Below are positions 8,721-17,561 of a DNA stretch of 41,589 bases, in pieces; within the stretch, counting starts at the first letter, position 1, and each line of letters starts with the position of its first letter. The stretch is taken from contig NZ_LMVP01000179.1 of assembly GCF_002287235.1 (NCBI RefSeq), forward strand, positions 1 to 41,589, written 5' to 3'. The notes below the pieces were generated by a model. It saw nothing but the letters and a program-made list of their open reading frames with translations, was not told the origin of the DNA and did no database searches. The stretch comes from Methanosarcina spelaei (GTDB lineage: Archaea > Halobacteriota > Methanosarcinia > Methanosarcinales > Methanosarcinaceae). The position numbers and the translations under genes are program-made.

Positions 8721-9449
8721 TCACCTTTGATTTTTTTCGTTTTCAGGCTGCTGGTTGAGCAGGTTTTGCTGTATTTCAAGAGCTTTTTCAAGGCTTTGTT
8801 TTGCAGCATCGCATTTTTCCGGATCCTGCCGGATTTGGCAGTTTCCAAGCTGGCTGAGCGCAACTGCAAGTTCGGCCTGATAGCCGGGGTTGTCGGGCTT
8901 TTCTTCAAGAAGCTTTTCATAGAGCTCAATCGACTGGCTGAGGATTTCACATGCTTCCTCAAAAGAACCCATATCCGTAAGGAGAGCTGCATAATTGTTC
9001 AGGTTCTCGCCGGCAGCAGACCGGAAGACTGCATTTTCAGGCTCTTTTGCCAGGAGATTTACATAGGTCTCACGGGCGCGGATATAATATTCGGCAGCTT
9101 GCGGCTTTTCACCTTTATTTTTTAGAAGGTTTCCGGTATTGCTCAGGGTTGTACCCATGTAGTGACGGTAATTAGTATTTTCAGGATCGTTTTTAAGGAG
9201 TTCTGAACCTGCATCAATCGCCTTTTCGTAGGTTTCGAGGGCTTCGTTATATTTTGACTCACTATAATATATGCCTCCACGCATAAAAAGGATATAATAT
9301 ACTGCGTCAGTGGCTTTTGCTTTCCTTGCCGAGTCTTCGGCTTTATCAAGAGTTTCTAGGGCTTTATCAAGATTACCTTTTCGGATCTGGGCTACAGCAC
9401 TGTGAATTTGCTTCAGAAGGAGAATATTTCTTACCTTGCTTCTGGACAT
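8721..9449 (-). CDS. Tetratricopeptide-repeat protein
   Basis: 242 residues. It is built almost wholly of helical TPR units, visible as repeated (A..LY..)(A.E.YEKAI) patterns: GNLDKALETLDKAEDSARKA, SKYNEALETYEKAIDAGSEL, GEKPQAAEYYIRARETYVNL, GSFEEACEILSQSIELYEKL and DAAKQSLEKALEIQQNLL. No signal peptide, membrane segment or enzymatic domain is present. Such proteins usually scaffold protein-protein contacts in the cytoplasm, and no partner is implied by the neighbours. It is transcribed away from lonB; the long repeat-rich spacer between them holds both promoters. Confidence 0.85.
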   Translation of the reverse strand: MSRSKVRNILLLKQIHSAVAQIRKGNLDKALETLDKAEDSARKAKATDAVYYILFMRGGIYYSESKYNEALETYEKAIDAGSELLKNDPENTNYRHYMGTTLSNTGNLLKNKGEKPQAAEYYIRARETYVNLLAKEPENAVFRSAAGENLNNYAALLTDMGSFEEACEILSQSIELYEKLLEEKPDNPGYQAELAVALSQLGNCQIRQDPEKCDAAKQSLEKALEIQQNLLNQQPENEKNQR

Positions 9450-9540
9450 AAAAGAAAAATGCCTCTTGTTTTTTTAAATAGCTGTCGATGTCGGTTTATA
9501 GGCAGCTGGCAAGATATGGCTTAAAGTTAGATCCCTGAGT

Positions 9541-9813
9541 ATCTTTAAGTTAGCTCTGAACTGGTTTGAGCTGATTTTAATTGGTTTGAACTAATTTTAA
9601 CCGATTTAATGTGGCCTAAATTGAGTTAAAATAGTCTAAATTAGTCTAAACTGGTCTGAAAAGATCTGAATAAATCTTAGTGTATCTGTATTGACCTTAA
9701 ACTAGTCCAAACTGGTTTGAGCTAATTCTGAATCAGCTTTTAAGCAGTTCTGGTCTTAATCAGCTCTTAATCAGCTCTTAATCAGCTCTTAATCAGCTCT
9801 TAATCAGCTCTTG
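9541..9813. repeat. Degenerate short tandem repeats, ending in an 11-bp array
   Basis: From 9541 the sequence consists of degenerate 10-11-bp steps around (a/g)tctaaa(c/t)tggt. At 9761-9804 it becomes four exact copies of CAGCTCTTAAT, with partial copies on both sides (9753 and 9805). It lies in the 770-bp spacer between the divergent TPR gene and lonB. The rest of the spacer, 9814-10140, shows no gene I can support. Confidence 0.8.
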
Positions 9814-10140
9814 TATAAATTCGTGAATAATGCTCAATGTATATATAGGGGAGATAGCATAAAAGAGTTGAAATTATCTAAACGATTTGAAAATTCATTT
9901 TCTATTGCATTTGGGGACCAAATGTGCAATCTAGCAAATAGTATAATAACAAAAAGTTTCTATAGATCATATATAGTAGAATATTTCTATAAATTATATA
10001 CATTGGCAGGTTAATTATATATACAGTAAGTTGATATAATTAGCAGATGTATGGATGGGGTCACAGTAACTTGAGGAAATCGTTATTGTGGCATCCTCTT
10101 TTTGCCAATCATTTTATCACTAAAAATATTATTTTTTCGA

Positions 10141-10205
10141 TAACGTCAAGTATATAACGTCAAGTATATATATTGATCAGTAACGTCTATTGAATAACGT
10201 TCAAA
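10141..10205 (+). promoter_or_regulatory. lonB promoter with repeated TAACGT elements
   Basis: TAACGTCAAGTATA occurs twice in direct tandem (10141-10154 and 10155-10168), and TAACGT recurs at 10181 and 10194. A TATA box (TATATATATT, about 10164-10173) overlaps the second copy and predicts a start near 10195-10200. That leaves a leader of about 20 bases before ATG 10220. The spaced repeats look like an operator for a repressor or activator. The promoter reading is inferred from sequence. Confidence 0.55.
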
Positions 10206-10219
10206 TATGTGAGCTAACC

Positions 10220-12316
10220 ATGGTGTATAATAAAAATCAGAACATAGACGAGTCTTCAGAAAATATGGACGAGCTCGCTCAAAATATCGGCGAGCCCGTT
10301 CAGGATGTAGACACGTCTGCGGCCGATCAGAAGACGGAGGAGTCCGGTGGGGGTATGACCGGACCTGAATCCAATCAAGTTAAGGCCGAGTCTGAGTCCG
10401 ATCAGGATAATTATGAAGACGTTGACATCGGCTTTTCTTTTGAAAATACTTCTAATATAGATGTACCCAAACTTCTTATCGACCAGGTACTGGGTCAGGA
10501 ACATGCCGTAGAAGTCGTAAAAAAAGCGGCTGGCCAGAGACGGCATATTATGATGATAGGAACCCCAGGAACAGGGAAATCCCTGCTTGCAAAAGCAATG
10601 GCAGAGCTTCTTCCTAAAGAAGAACTTAAGGATATCCTTGTATATCCTAACATGGAAGACCTTAACAACCCTAAAATAAGGGAGGTTCCCGCCGGAAAGG
10701 GCAGAGAAATCGTCATGGCTCATAAAATGGAGGCTAGAAAGAAAGCCCAGGCCAGAAATATGCTTATGATGCTCTTTGTTGTGGGTATTATCATCTATTC
10801 TTACTTTGTTTACGAATTGATATGGGGCATTATTGCAGGCATTATGATTCTCATGCTAACCCGCCAGTTCTTGCCTAAAGAAGAAATGATGATCCCCAAA
10901 CTGGCGGTTTCAAATTATGACAAAGAGCACGCACCTTATATCGATGCAACCGGAGCTCACGCAGGAGCTCTGCTTGGTGATGTAAGGCACGACCCATTCC
11001 AGTCCGGTGGGCTTGAAACCCCTGCTCACGACAGAGTAGAGGCCGGAGATATCCACAAGGCCCACAAAGGTGTGCTTTTTATTGACGAAATCAACACTCT
11101 CAGGCTGGAATCCCAGCAGAGTCTCCTGACTGCACTCCAGGAAAAGGAATACCCGATTACCGGGCAGTCCGAAAGAAGTTCGGGCGCTCTTGTCAAGACC
11201 GAGCCTGTACCCTGTGACTTTATTATGGTATCTGCAGGAAACCTTGATGCTGTACAGAAAATGCATCCTGCGCTCAGGTCAAGAATAAAAGGTTACGGTT
11301 ACGAAGTCTACATGCAGGATTCCATGGAAGACACTCCTGAAAACCGGAAGAAAATGGTTCGTTTCGTTGCTCAGGAAGTCGTTAGGGATGGACATATTCC
11401 TCACTTCAATGAAGGTGCAGTGGAAGAAGTAATAAGAGAAGCCAGAAGACGGGCAGGTAGGAAAGGGCACCTTACCCTTAAGCTCCGTGATCTTGGCGGA
11501 CTTGTACGCGTAGCAGGAGACGTTGCCCATTCTGAAGGCGCTCCATTAACAACTGCAGAGCACGTACTTGCAGCAAAAAGAATTGCAAGATCAATTGAGC
11601 AGCAGCTTGCAGATAGCTATCTGGAACACCGCAAAGAATACGAATCTTTCCTCAGAAAAGGTTCTGCGGTGGGCAGGGTTAACGGGCTTGCAGTCATGGG
11701 TGGAGATTCCGGAATTGTGCTTCCCATCGTGTCCGAAGTCACACCTGCAATTTCCGGAGCCGAAGGGCGAATTATTGCAACAGGAAAACTCAAGACTATT
11801 GCAAAGGAAGCGGTGCAAAACGTCTCTGCTGTAATTAAAAACATGACTGGTATGGATATATCCAGACATGATATCCATATCCAGTTTGTAGGAACTTACG
11901 AAGGTGTGGAAGGAGACAGTGCATCGGTTTCTATTGCAACAGCTGTCATATCTGCCATCGAAAAGATCCCCGTCGACCAGACTGTAGCTATGACAGGTTC
12001 CCTTTCAGTCAGGGGAGATGTCCTGCCTGTAGGCGGAGTTACATATAAGATTGAAGCTGCAGCTCAGGCCGGCATGAAGAAAGTCATTATCCCGAAATCA
12101 AACGAGGCAGATGTTCTCATCGAAAAGGCGTATAAGGAAAAAATCCAGATCATCCCTGTTTCCTCTATTGCGGAGGTAATGGAACACAGCCTTGTAGGTC
12201 CGAAAAAGAACTCAATTATCGAAAAACTTCGAAACATTACAAAGATCAACTTCGATATTCCTGAGGTTTCACCCGCTTCCGTACAGGCTAAGAATCTTTT
12301 TGGATGCAGGAACTGA
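10220..12316 (+). CDS. lonB: Archaeal Lon protease LonB, membrane-anchored
   Basis: 698 residues from ATG 10220. A TTG at 10190 would lie upstream of the predicted transcription start, so it was not chosen. After an acidic N-terminal tail come an AAA+ domain with Walker A GTPGTGKS (about residue 114), two membrane segments inserted in it (LMMLFVVGIIIYSYFVYELI and WGIIAGIMILML), Walker B VLFIDEIN, and a C-terminal serine protease domain. The Ser-Lys dyad is in GDSASVSIATAV and GGVTYKIEAAAQAG. LonB is the ATP-dependent protease of the archaeal membrane and degrades misfolded and regulatory proteins. The inserted membrane pair distinguishes it from bacterial Lon. It is followed at 2 bases by tldD. 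Confidence 0.96.
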   Translation: MVYNKNQNIDESSENMDELAQNIGEPVQDVDTSAADQKTEESGGGMTGPESNQVKAESESDQDNYEDVDIGFSFENTSNIDVPKLLIDQVLGQEHAVEVVKKAAGQRRHIMMIGTPGTGKSLLAKAMAELLPKEELKDILVYPNMEDLNNPKIREVPAGKGREIVMAHKMEARKKAQARNMLMMLFVVGIIIYSYFVYELIWGIIAGIMILMLTRQFLPKEEMMIPKLAVSNYDKEHAPYIDATGAHAGALLGDVRHDPFQSGGLETPAHDRVEAGDIHKAHKGVLFIDEINTLRLESQQSLLTALQEKEYPITGQSERSSGALVKTEPVPCDFIMVSAGNLDAVQKMHPALRSRIKGYGYEVYMQDSMEDTPENRKKMVRFVAQEVVRDGHIPHFNEGAVEEVIREARRRAGRKGHLTLKLRDLGGLVRVAGDVAHSEGAPLTTAEHVLAAKRIARSIEQQLADSYLEHRKEYESFLRKGSAVGRVNGLAVMGGDSGIVLPIVSEVTPAISGAEGRIIATGKLKTIAKEAVQNVSAVIKNMTGMDISRHDIHIQFVGTYEGVEGDSASVSIATAVISAIEKIPVDQTVAMTGSLSVRGDVLPVGGVTYKIEAAAQAGMKKVIIPKSNEADVLIEKAYKEKIQIIPVSSIAEVMEHSLVGPKKNSIIEKLRNITKINFDIPEVSPASVQAKNLFGCRN

Positions 12317-12318
12317 TC

Positions 12319-13656
12319 ATGACCATTATGCAGGATATTAAATTTTATGACTGCAGGGTAATTGAGGGCAGTTCCACCTCAATTATTCTGGATAACGGAA
12401 AGATCGAAGAGATATCCAGAAACTTTACACGGGGGGCTGGAGTAAGGGCTCTTTGTGGAGGTTCCTGGGGATATACATCTGTGGAAGGGGAAATTGACCT
12501 CAAACAGGGTGTTGAGGCGGCCTCAAAACTTGCTTTTTCTATGAATGCCAGTACCCCAAAGGAAGACGTGGAGCTTGCAGCTGTGAACCCTCCGGAAGTA
12601 AAGAATCTTCCAGAGGTCAGAATCGACCCAAGGGATATTTCTATTGAGGAAAAAGTTGATCTTTTAAAAAACATAGAAACCAATGCGAAAGTAAAGGGCA
12701 TTAACAGTACCAAAGTTATGTACCTGGAATCTGAGTTTAAAGTCGAATACAGGAGTTCCGATGGTATTGAATGTGCTTATGAGCTTATGAACGTCGGTTT
12801 TGCGGTTTCGGCAGTTGCTTCGGAAAACGGAGTATACCAGGCAGGCAGAGAAAGTCGGTTTGGGTACGGATATGAGCTTTTCAAAAAAGAAAACGTGCTG
12901 GAACTCGCCGGAAAGGCAGGAAATACTGCAATAGAGCTTCTCAAAGCGAAAACTCCTAAAGGCGGAGAAATGCCTGTAATTCTTGACCAGGAACTGGCTG
13001 GTGTCTTTGCCCACGAAGCCGTTGGACACGCATCTGAAGCCGATCTTGTTCTTGAAGGGGACTCCATCCTTGAAAACCGGATTGGAGAACAGATTGCCTC
13101 TCCTCTCATTACAATCATCGATGACCCTACCCTACACGAGTTCGGATACTATCCTTTTGATGCCGAAGGGGCAAAATCAAAAAGAACAGAAATAATCAAG
13201 AACGGGGTTTTTAATTCCTATCTCCATTCCCGGGAAACTGCAGCGAAACTTGGGGGAACTCCAGGGAACTGCAGGGCTCAGGGTTACTCAATGCCTGTTG
13301 TAAGGATGAGCAACACCTTCATAGATAACGGGGATGCCAGACTTGAAGAAATGCTTGAAGAGATAAAAGATGGGATGTATCTTATAGGCTCTAGAGGAGG
13401 ACAGGTAAATACCGGAGAAGGAATTTTCCAGTTCAATGCCGAAAAAGGATACCTGATAAAGAACGGAGAACTCACCGAACTTGTACGGGATGTTTCTCTC
13501 TCAGGCAAAACTCTTGAGATTCTCAACCATGTGGTCCTTGTGGGCAACGACCTTAAAATGACTGCAGGCAGATGCGGAAAAGCCGGACAGCTTGTACCCG
13601 TATCAGATGGTTCTCCTCACCTGTCTATCTCAAAAGCTCTTGTGGGAGGTGCCTGA
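12319..13656 (+). CDS. tldD: TldD-family metalloprotease
   Basis: 445 residues from ATG 12319, chosen because AGGAACTGATC just upstream gives a good ribosome site; an ATG at 12304 would overlap lonB. The zinc-binding HExxxH motif is seen as FAHEAVGHASEADL near residue 233. TldD partners with TldE/PmbA to form a heterodimeric peptidase that cleaves unfolded peptides. TldD carries the metal site. The pair follows lonB almost without a gap, suggesting a shared peptide-turnover transcript. The length fits the family. Confidence 0.95.
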   Translation: MTIMQDIKFYDCRVIEGSSTSIILDNGKIEEISRNFTRGAGVRALCGGSWGYTSVEGEIDLKQGVEAASKLAFSMNASTPKEDVELAAVNPPEVKNLPEVRIDPRDISIEEKVDLLKNIETNAKVKGINSTKVMYLESEFKVEYRSSDGIECAYELMNVGFAVSAVASENGVYQAGRESRFGYGYELFKKENVLELAGKAGNTAIELLKAKTPKGGEMPVILDQELAGVFAHEAVGHASEADLVLEGDSILENRIGEQIASPLITIIDDPTLHEFGYYPFDAEGAKSKRTEIIKNGVFNSYLHSRETAAKLGGTPGNCRAQGYSMPVVRMSNTFIDNGDARLEEMLEEIKDGMYLIGSRGGQVNTGEGIFQFNAEKGYLIKNGELTELVRDVSLSGKTLEILNHVVLVGNDLKMTAGRCGKAGQLVPVSDGSPHLSISKALVGGA

Positions 13657-13658
13657 AG

Positions 13659-14969
13659 ATGTACGAGCTTGCAAGAAAAGCCCTAAGGCTTGCAGAGAAG
13701 GCAGGAGCTGAAGAAGCTGAAATCTATTATGCTGCAAACCACTCAACAAGTGTGAATTTTAGAAAAGATGCACTTGAGAATGCTAAAGACCGTTTCTCGG
13801 AAGGTATAGGAATCAGGGCTATAGTAAACGGAGCCGTGGGCTTTGCCAGCACGAATTCGGCAGCACAAATAGATGATGCTGTTGAGGTTGCGGTTTCCGA
13901 AGCCAGGATAAGAGAAAGTGACCCTGATTGGGTTGGTCTTCCTTCGAACGAAAAATATCCCACGGTCTCGGGCATCTTCGATAAAAAAGTCGAGACTCTG
14001 GAACTTGAAGCCTGTATTGAGCATGCCCTGACACTTATTGAAGGCACAAAAGAAGTCCCAGGCACACTTCCAACATCAGGAGGCTTTACCCGGGCAAAGA
14101 GCAAGCAACTTATCCTGAACACAAATGGCATAGAAATAGAAGAGGAATCAACAGCAGTTTCCGGTTTTGTTGATGTCATTACTGTAAACGGGCAGACTTC
14201 AACAGCTTATGACTTTGGAATTTCCCGTTCTCTGGATATTGATTTCTTCGCCCTTGGAAAGAATGCAGCCGATCTTGCACTGAAATCCAGTGACGGAATA
14301 AAGATCGAACCGCAAAAAACTGATGTGATTTTCCATCCGTTTGCCTTTTCAGACATTATTGAGGAAGCGCTTGCTCCTTCGTTTGATGCGGACAATGTCC
14401 AGAAGGGAAGGTCAGGTCTGATAGACAAACTTGGCGAGGAACTGGCAGTGCCGGAACTCAGCATCTATGATGACGGGCTCATTGAGGCAGGAATCGAGAC
14501 ATCTACTTCGGATGATGAGGGAGTTCCTTCGCAGCGTACTACCTTGATTGGAAAAGGCGTACTTGAAACTTACCTCTATGACAGTTATACCGCAGGAAAA
14601 TCAGGCGTCATGAGTACCGGAAACAGCTCAAGGTCTTCTTATACAAGTCCTCCTGCAGTCGGGCTCAGGAACGTTATAGTTGATTATCCTCAGACGGATG
14701 TTATTGCTGATACTCAGTCCGGGATCTTCGTAAACACGATAATCGGTGCTCACACGGCAAACTCGATTTCTGGGGACTTCTCAGTAGAAGCTAGAAATGC
14801 CTTCACAATTAAAGACGGAGCACTTGATAAGCCTATAAAATCCCTCATGATTTCAGGCAATGCTTTCGAGATCTTAAAACAGATTACAGGAGCAGGCTTT
14901 GATGTCAGGAAAGTTGGAGGAATAATTACACCTTCTATCCGGGTTTCGGATATGAGTGTTATAGGTTAA
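13659..14969 (+). CDS. pmbA: TldE/PmbA-family peptidase subunit
   Basis: 436 residues from ATG 13659, two bases after the tldD stop. A perfect GGAGGT ribosome site lies at 13646; the upstream in-frame extension inside tldD is rejected. Typical PmbA features are NFRKDALENAKDRFSEGIGIR near the N-terminus and the C-terminal SGDFSVEARNAFTIKDG and ISGNAFEILKQI. As expected for this subunit, the HExxxH motif is absent (ILDQ-type region replaced by HPFAFSDIIEEAL). It forms the TldD/E protease with the preceding gene. Confidence 0.95.
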   Translation: MYELARKALRLAEKAGAEEAEIYYAANHSTSVNFRKDALENAKDRFSEGIGIRAIVNGAVGFASTNSAAQIDDAVEVAVSEARIRESDPDWVGLPSNEKYPTVSGIFDKKVETLELEACIEHALTLIEGTKEVPGTLPTSGGFTRAKSKQLILNTNGIEIEEESTAVSGFVDVITVNGQTSTAYDFGISRSLDIDFFALGKNAADLALKSSDGIKIEPQKTDVIFHPFAFSDIIEEALAPSFDADNVQKGRSGLIDKLGEELAVPELSIYDDGLIEAGIETSTSDDEGVPSQRTTLIGKGVLETYLYDSYTAGKSGVMSTGNSSRSSYTSPPAVGLRNVIVDYPQTDVIADTQSGIFVNTIIGAHTANSISGDFSVEARNAFTIKDGALDKPIKSLMISGNAFEILKQITGAGFDVRKVGGIITPSIRVSDMSVIG

Positions 14970-14995
14970 GGCTCTTTACGAGCCTTCTTTCTTAA
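14968..14995 (+). terminator. Hairpin terminator at the end of the lonB-tldD-pmbA cluster
   Basis: AAGGCTC (14968-14974) pairs perfectly with GAGCCTT (14980-14986) across a 5-base loop, followed by TCTTTCTT. The stem begins within the pmbA stop codon, so it is well placed to end the transcript. Confidence 0.7.
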
Positions 14996-15168
14996 TAAGT
15001 AATATTTACTAATTAATAATTTTAATACTCTCTTATTATAATAGATATTTTGTATTCCTTATTTCAGATCTTCAGTATTCCTCATTTCTAGATATTTGAT
15101 ACTTTCTTGTTACAATAGATAATAATTCTTAAGGTTTAATATTTCTGTTTTTAGAAGAAGAATTTGCT

Positions 15169-15633
15169 TTAAAATACTGGTTCTTCATTTGCTGTCTCGC
15201 CTTTTACGACCATCACCGGTGTCTTTGAATGCCTTACTATCTTTTCAGCTACGCTCCCCAACAGAAACCTATCAAGCCCGGTTTTTCCAAGTGTGCCCAT
15301 AACTATAAGGTCCATGTCTTCCTGTTCTGCAAATCCCATAATTCTGTCTGCAGGGTGCCCGTCAAGAATCACAGACTCTACTTCAATACCTGAGGCTTTT
15401 CCCGCCTCTTCAACAAAAGTAACGGCTCTTTTCGCTTCAGCCTCGAGAATTTCTCTTAGCGACTCCTCCCACCCGAAATTTCTTGGAGTATAGCCTGTTG
15501 AGGCGGTTACGTACACGGCGTAGAGTCTTGCTCCAGTAAGCCTAGCAAGCTCAACTGCTGCCTTAACTGCCTTTTCTACCTGTTTCGAACCATCGGTTGC
15601 AATCATTATCTTGTCGTAACTTTTGCCTTCCAA
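15169..15633 (-). CDS. Universal stress protein (UspA family), copy 1
   Basis: 154 residues from TTG 15633. This start is chosen because GGGGGAT lies six bases upstream and because the resulting N-terminus (EGKSYDKIMIATDGS) matches the second copy at 16931. It has the single UspA domain with the ATP-binding pattern G-2-G-9-G-S: GTLGKTGLDRFLLGSVAEKIVRHSKTPVMVV. ATP-binding Usp proteins act as stress-linked regulators in the cytoplasm; the partner is unknown. A 13-14-bp repeat array begins 36 bases upstream of the start. Confidence 0.92.
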   Translation of the reverse strand: MEGKSYDKIMIATDGSKQVEKAVKAAVELARLTGARLYAVYVTASTGYTPRNFGWEESLREILEAEAKRAVTFVEEAGKASGIEVESVILDGHPADRIMGFAEQEDMDLIVMGTLGKTGLDRFLLGSVAEKIVRHSKTPVMVVKGETANEEPVF

Positions 15634-15668
15634 ATTTAAATCCCCCAATTTTAACACTATCAATTATT

Positions 15669-15797
15669 ACATTACAATCTTTACATTACAGTTTTTACAT
15701 TACAGTTTTACATCACAATTTTGCATCACATTTTTACATTACAGTTTCACGTTGCAGTTTTTACATTACAGTTCTTACGTTATAATTTTACATTCCA
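15669..15797. repeat. About ten copies of a 13-14-bp degenerate repeat
   Basis: The core ACATTACA and close variants begin at 15669, 15683, 15697, 15710, 15723, 15736, 15749, 15763, 15777 and 15790. The spacing is strictly 13 or 14 bases. The array abuts the 5' side of the universal stress protein gene. From 15800 to 16160 the sequence is AT-rich and I see no gene. Confidence 0.85.
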
Positions 15798-16167
15798 ATT
15801 TTTAAATAATATAGTACATTCTTATTTGGGAGCTTTCTTTTATATTCTTGAAACTTTATTCTTTACAGGCATTTCTATATTTGTTTACACTTGTCAGGAA
15901 ATAAATTTTCCATTATTGATATATAACCATTATATAAATTATTTTTTCGCTAAGTTTTAGTTATCAAATATTATTGATTGCAGATATAAGATTACATCGA
16001 CCCTTAAATAAAATAGATATAATAATGTTGTTTTAATACCGTTTTTAATATTATTTTATTGCTTTAATCCAGTTTATTGTCTGTATACGGACAAAAAGTC
16101 TTTAAAATAGAATAAATTCACGGTAATTATGACACAAAAAGGTACTCTTTTTTTGCGCACCAGAACA

Positions 16168-16290
16168 CTTATATATTGCTTAATCCTCAGAGGGGATTGG
16201 TGAACGGGTAAGCTCAAATCAAATATTATTGACAATAATTATATCCAACATATTTTAACCTCCTCCAAAAACCCCCGTTCACGAACATAT
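16168..16290 (+). ncRNA. Candidate small RNA with its own TATA box
   Basis: A good archaeal TATA box (ACTTATATATTG, 16168-16179) predicts initiation near 16200. There GTGAACGGG (16200-16208) begins and pairs perfectly with CCCGTTCAC at 16274-16282, followed by a T-rich tract (ATATTTTTTATA). No ORF of note lies inside. The order promoter, closed stem, T-rich end suggests an RNA of about 90 bases, but expression is not shown by the sequence. Its nearest neighbours are two stress protein genes. Confidence 0.4.
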
Positions 16291-16479
16291 TTTTTATATC
16301 TTTCTTAAGTTTATACAAGTAATTTTTAGTTACTCTTTTTTAATCTCTTTGCTGCCATGACATCCGTTTCAATTTTTTGAATGCTTGTTTTTAGATAAAT
16401 TCCTTCCAGACGATTCATTCACTAATATACTCTATAATATGCATGTGTCGTGTTCATTATCGCACAGAGTAAGACCTCT

Positions 16480-16707
16480 CTATTCTCCAGGCAATTTTCC
16501 TTTTTGCCTGGAAAAGCATCTGTTTGTAGCTACTAGAGACCCTATTGACACCAGGTAGGTTAAAGCACAGGTATCGGGCAAATTTGTGCAGGCAAAGATT
16601 GGGCTTACAGTCCTGGAAAACTTATGAATCAGACCGAATTCTACAAGTATGCTTATACTCACAAGCCCCACAAAAATCATTGAAAGTGCAGGAAGGCGCA
16701 AAATCAA
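16480..16707 (-). pseudogene. Fragment of a nucleoside-recognition (Gate) domain membrane protein
   Basis: The 75-codon frame has two hydrophobic stretches (LPALSMIFVGLVSISILVEF and TCALTYLVSIGSLVAT). The string RTVSPIFACTNLPDTCALTYLVSIGSLVATN resembles the Gate domain of nucleoside-recognition family membrane proteins. It starts at a TTG just after an in-frame stop and ends in a basic tail that looks out of frame. Both ends of the expected protein are missing. I read it as a leftover of a larger deleted gene; the family assignment is tentative. Confidence 0.5.
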
Positions 16708-16768
16708 TTAATTTATAAAAAGGCCTATCATTGATACATATTTGCATAGAAAAATGATAAGTGAGAAT

Positions 16769-16841
16769 TTCGATAAACCTCTGAATCCAACAAATACTTA
16801 TATATCCTTAAGAAGGTAGCCAAAAAGTGAGGTTTATCGAA
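16769..16841. promoter_or_regulatory. 13-bp perfect inverted repeat around a TATA box
   Basis: TTCGATAAACCTC (16769-16781) is the exact reverse complement of GAGGTTTATCGAA (16829-16841). A TATA box (ACTTATATATCC, about 16796-16807) sits between the arms. The arrangement fits a dimeric regulator binding both sides of a promoter; alternatively it is an RNA stem. It is on the 3' side of the second stress protein gene, so it is not the promoter of that gene. Confidence 0.55.
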
Positions 16842-16897
16842 GTCCTCAAATATCTTCAAAAAAGGTCTGGGACTCCGCCCCTGAAGATTTTTAATAT
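16825..16897 (+). ncRNA. Second candidate small RNA
   Basis: The TATA box at 16796-16807 predicts initiation near 16828. The following 65 bases can fold into GAGG...CCTC (16829-16832 with 16843-16846) and a larger stem, ATCTTCA at 16852-16858 with TGAAGAT at 16882-16888. The latter encloses GGG...CCC and ends in TTTTAATATTTG. There is no ORF. It runs towards the 3' end of the minus-strand stress protein gene at 16931, so it could also act antisense to that mRNA. The call rests on structure and promoter only. Confidence 0.4.
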
Positions 16898-16930
16898 TTG
16901 TATTTTAACTGCTCTTTTTTATCTACCCAT

Positions 16931-17386
16931 TTAAGCAGTTTCTCCCCTTACAACAAGTACCGGTCTTTTTGAGTGTCTTACCACGTTCTCGGCCACACTC
17001 CCGAGTAAGAACCTCTGAATTCCAGTCCTTCCAAGTGTACCCATAACAATAAGGTCAATATCGCTTCTTTCTGCAAAGTCGACAAGCTCATTTGCAGGAG
17101 TGCCTTGCAGGATTACGGGTTCAACCTCAACATCTGCAACTTTTCCTAAGTTTTCGACATAATCTGTAGCCTCTTTACCTTCAGCCCTGAAGTATTCGAG
17201 AATGGCTCTTTCCCATCCAACATTCTTTGGATAAATTATCGAAAACCCTTCAGAAGCAATCACGTAGACAGCATATAGTTTTGCACCGCTTATTTTTGCA
17301 ATTTCAACTGCTGTTTCGACTGCTCTTTGGACAGATTCCGAACCGTCGGTTGCTACCATTATCTTCCTGTAAAAACTGTTATTCAT
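16931..17386 (-). CDS. Universal stress protein (UspA family), copy 2
   Basis: 151 residues from ATG 17386, N-terminus MNNSFYRKIMVATDGSESVQ. It has one UspA domain with the ATP-binding signature GTLGRTGIQRFLLGSVAENVVRHSKRPVLVV. It is clearly a paralogue of the copy at 15169: the same length, the same GWE(R/E) segment and nearly the same C-terminal half. The two genes point the same way with about 1.3 kb between them, so they are probably separate transcripts. Confidence 0.93.
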   Translation of the reverse strand: MNNSFYRKIMVATDGSESVQRAVETAVEIAKISGAKLYAVYVIASEGFSIIYPKNVGWERAILEYFRAEGKEATDYVENLGKVADVEVEPVILQGTPANELVDFAERSDIDLIVMGTLGRTGIQRFLLGSVAENVVRHSKRPVLVVRGETA

Positions 17387-17466
17387 ACCTGACTCCCCAT
17401 TTTCTTCTGAAATTATATTTGCTAATATGGAAATAATCCTTTATAAAGTATCATTCAAGAAGGAAG

Positions 17467-17549
17467 CGATGGCGCAGATGGACCTGTTGCTTGAAACTAA
17501 ATGCGCCATCACGATTCTGTTTATCCTGTAAGTTTCGCAGTAACTTACG
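17467..17549. other. Two hairpins between cooF and the stress protein gene
   Basis: GATGGCGCA (17467-17475) pairs perfectly with TGCGCCATC (17501-17509), and GTAAGTT (17529-17535) with AACTTAC (17543-17549). They lie downstream of the minus-strand cooS-cooF pair and upstream of the minus-strand stress protein gene. They could be 3'-end structures or operator sites. Confidence 0.5.
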
Positions 17550-17561
17550 TACGTTTTTCTT

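Noticed and set aside
9761-9813. CRISPR array
   Set aside because: Units are contiguous 11-bp repeats without spacers; the same holds for the arrays at 15669, 25691 and 29652.
9811-10014. 67-residue plus-strand ORF upstream of lonB
   Set aside because: Starts in the 11-bp repeat, has AT-rich random composition and no ribosome site.
13572-13658. Longer start for pmbA inside tldD
   Set aside because: A perfect GGAGGT ribosome site precedes ATG 13659, and the upstream codons belong to the tldD frame overlap.
17529-17560. Intrinsic terminator for cooF
   Set aside because: The T run lies on the wrong strand and side relative to the minus-strand gene, so only the hairpin itself is reported.
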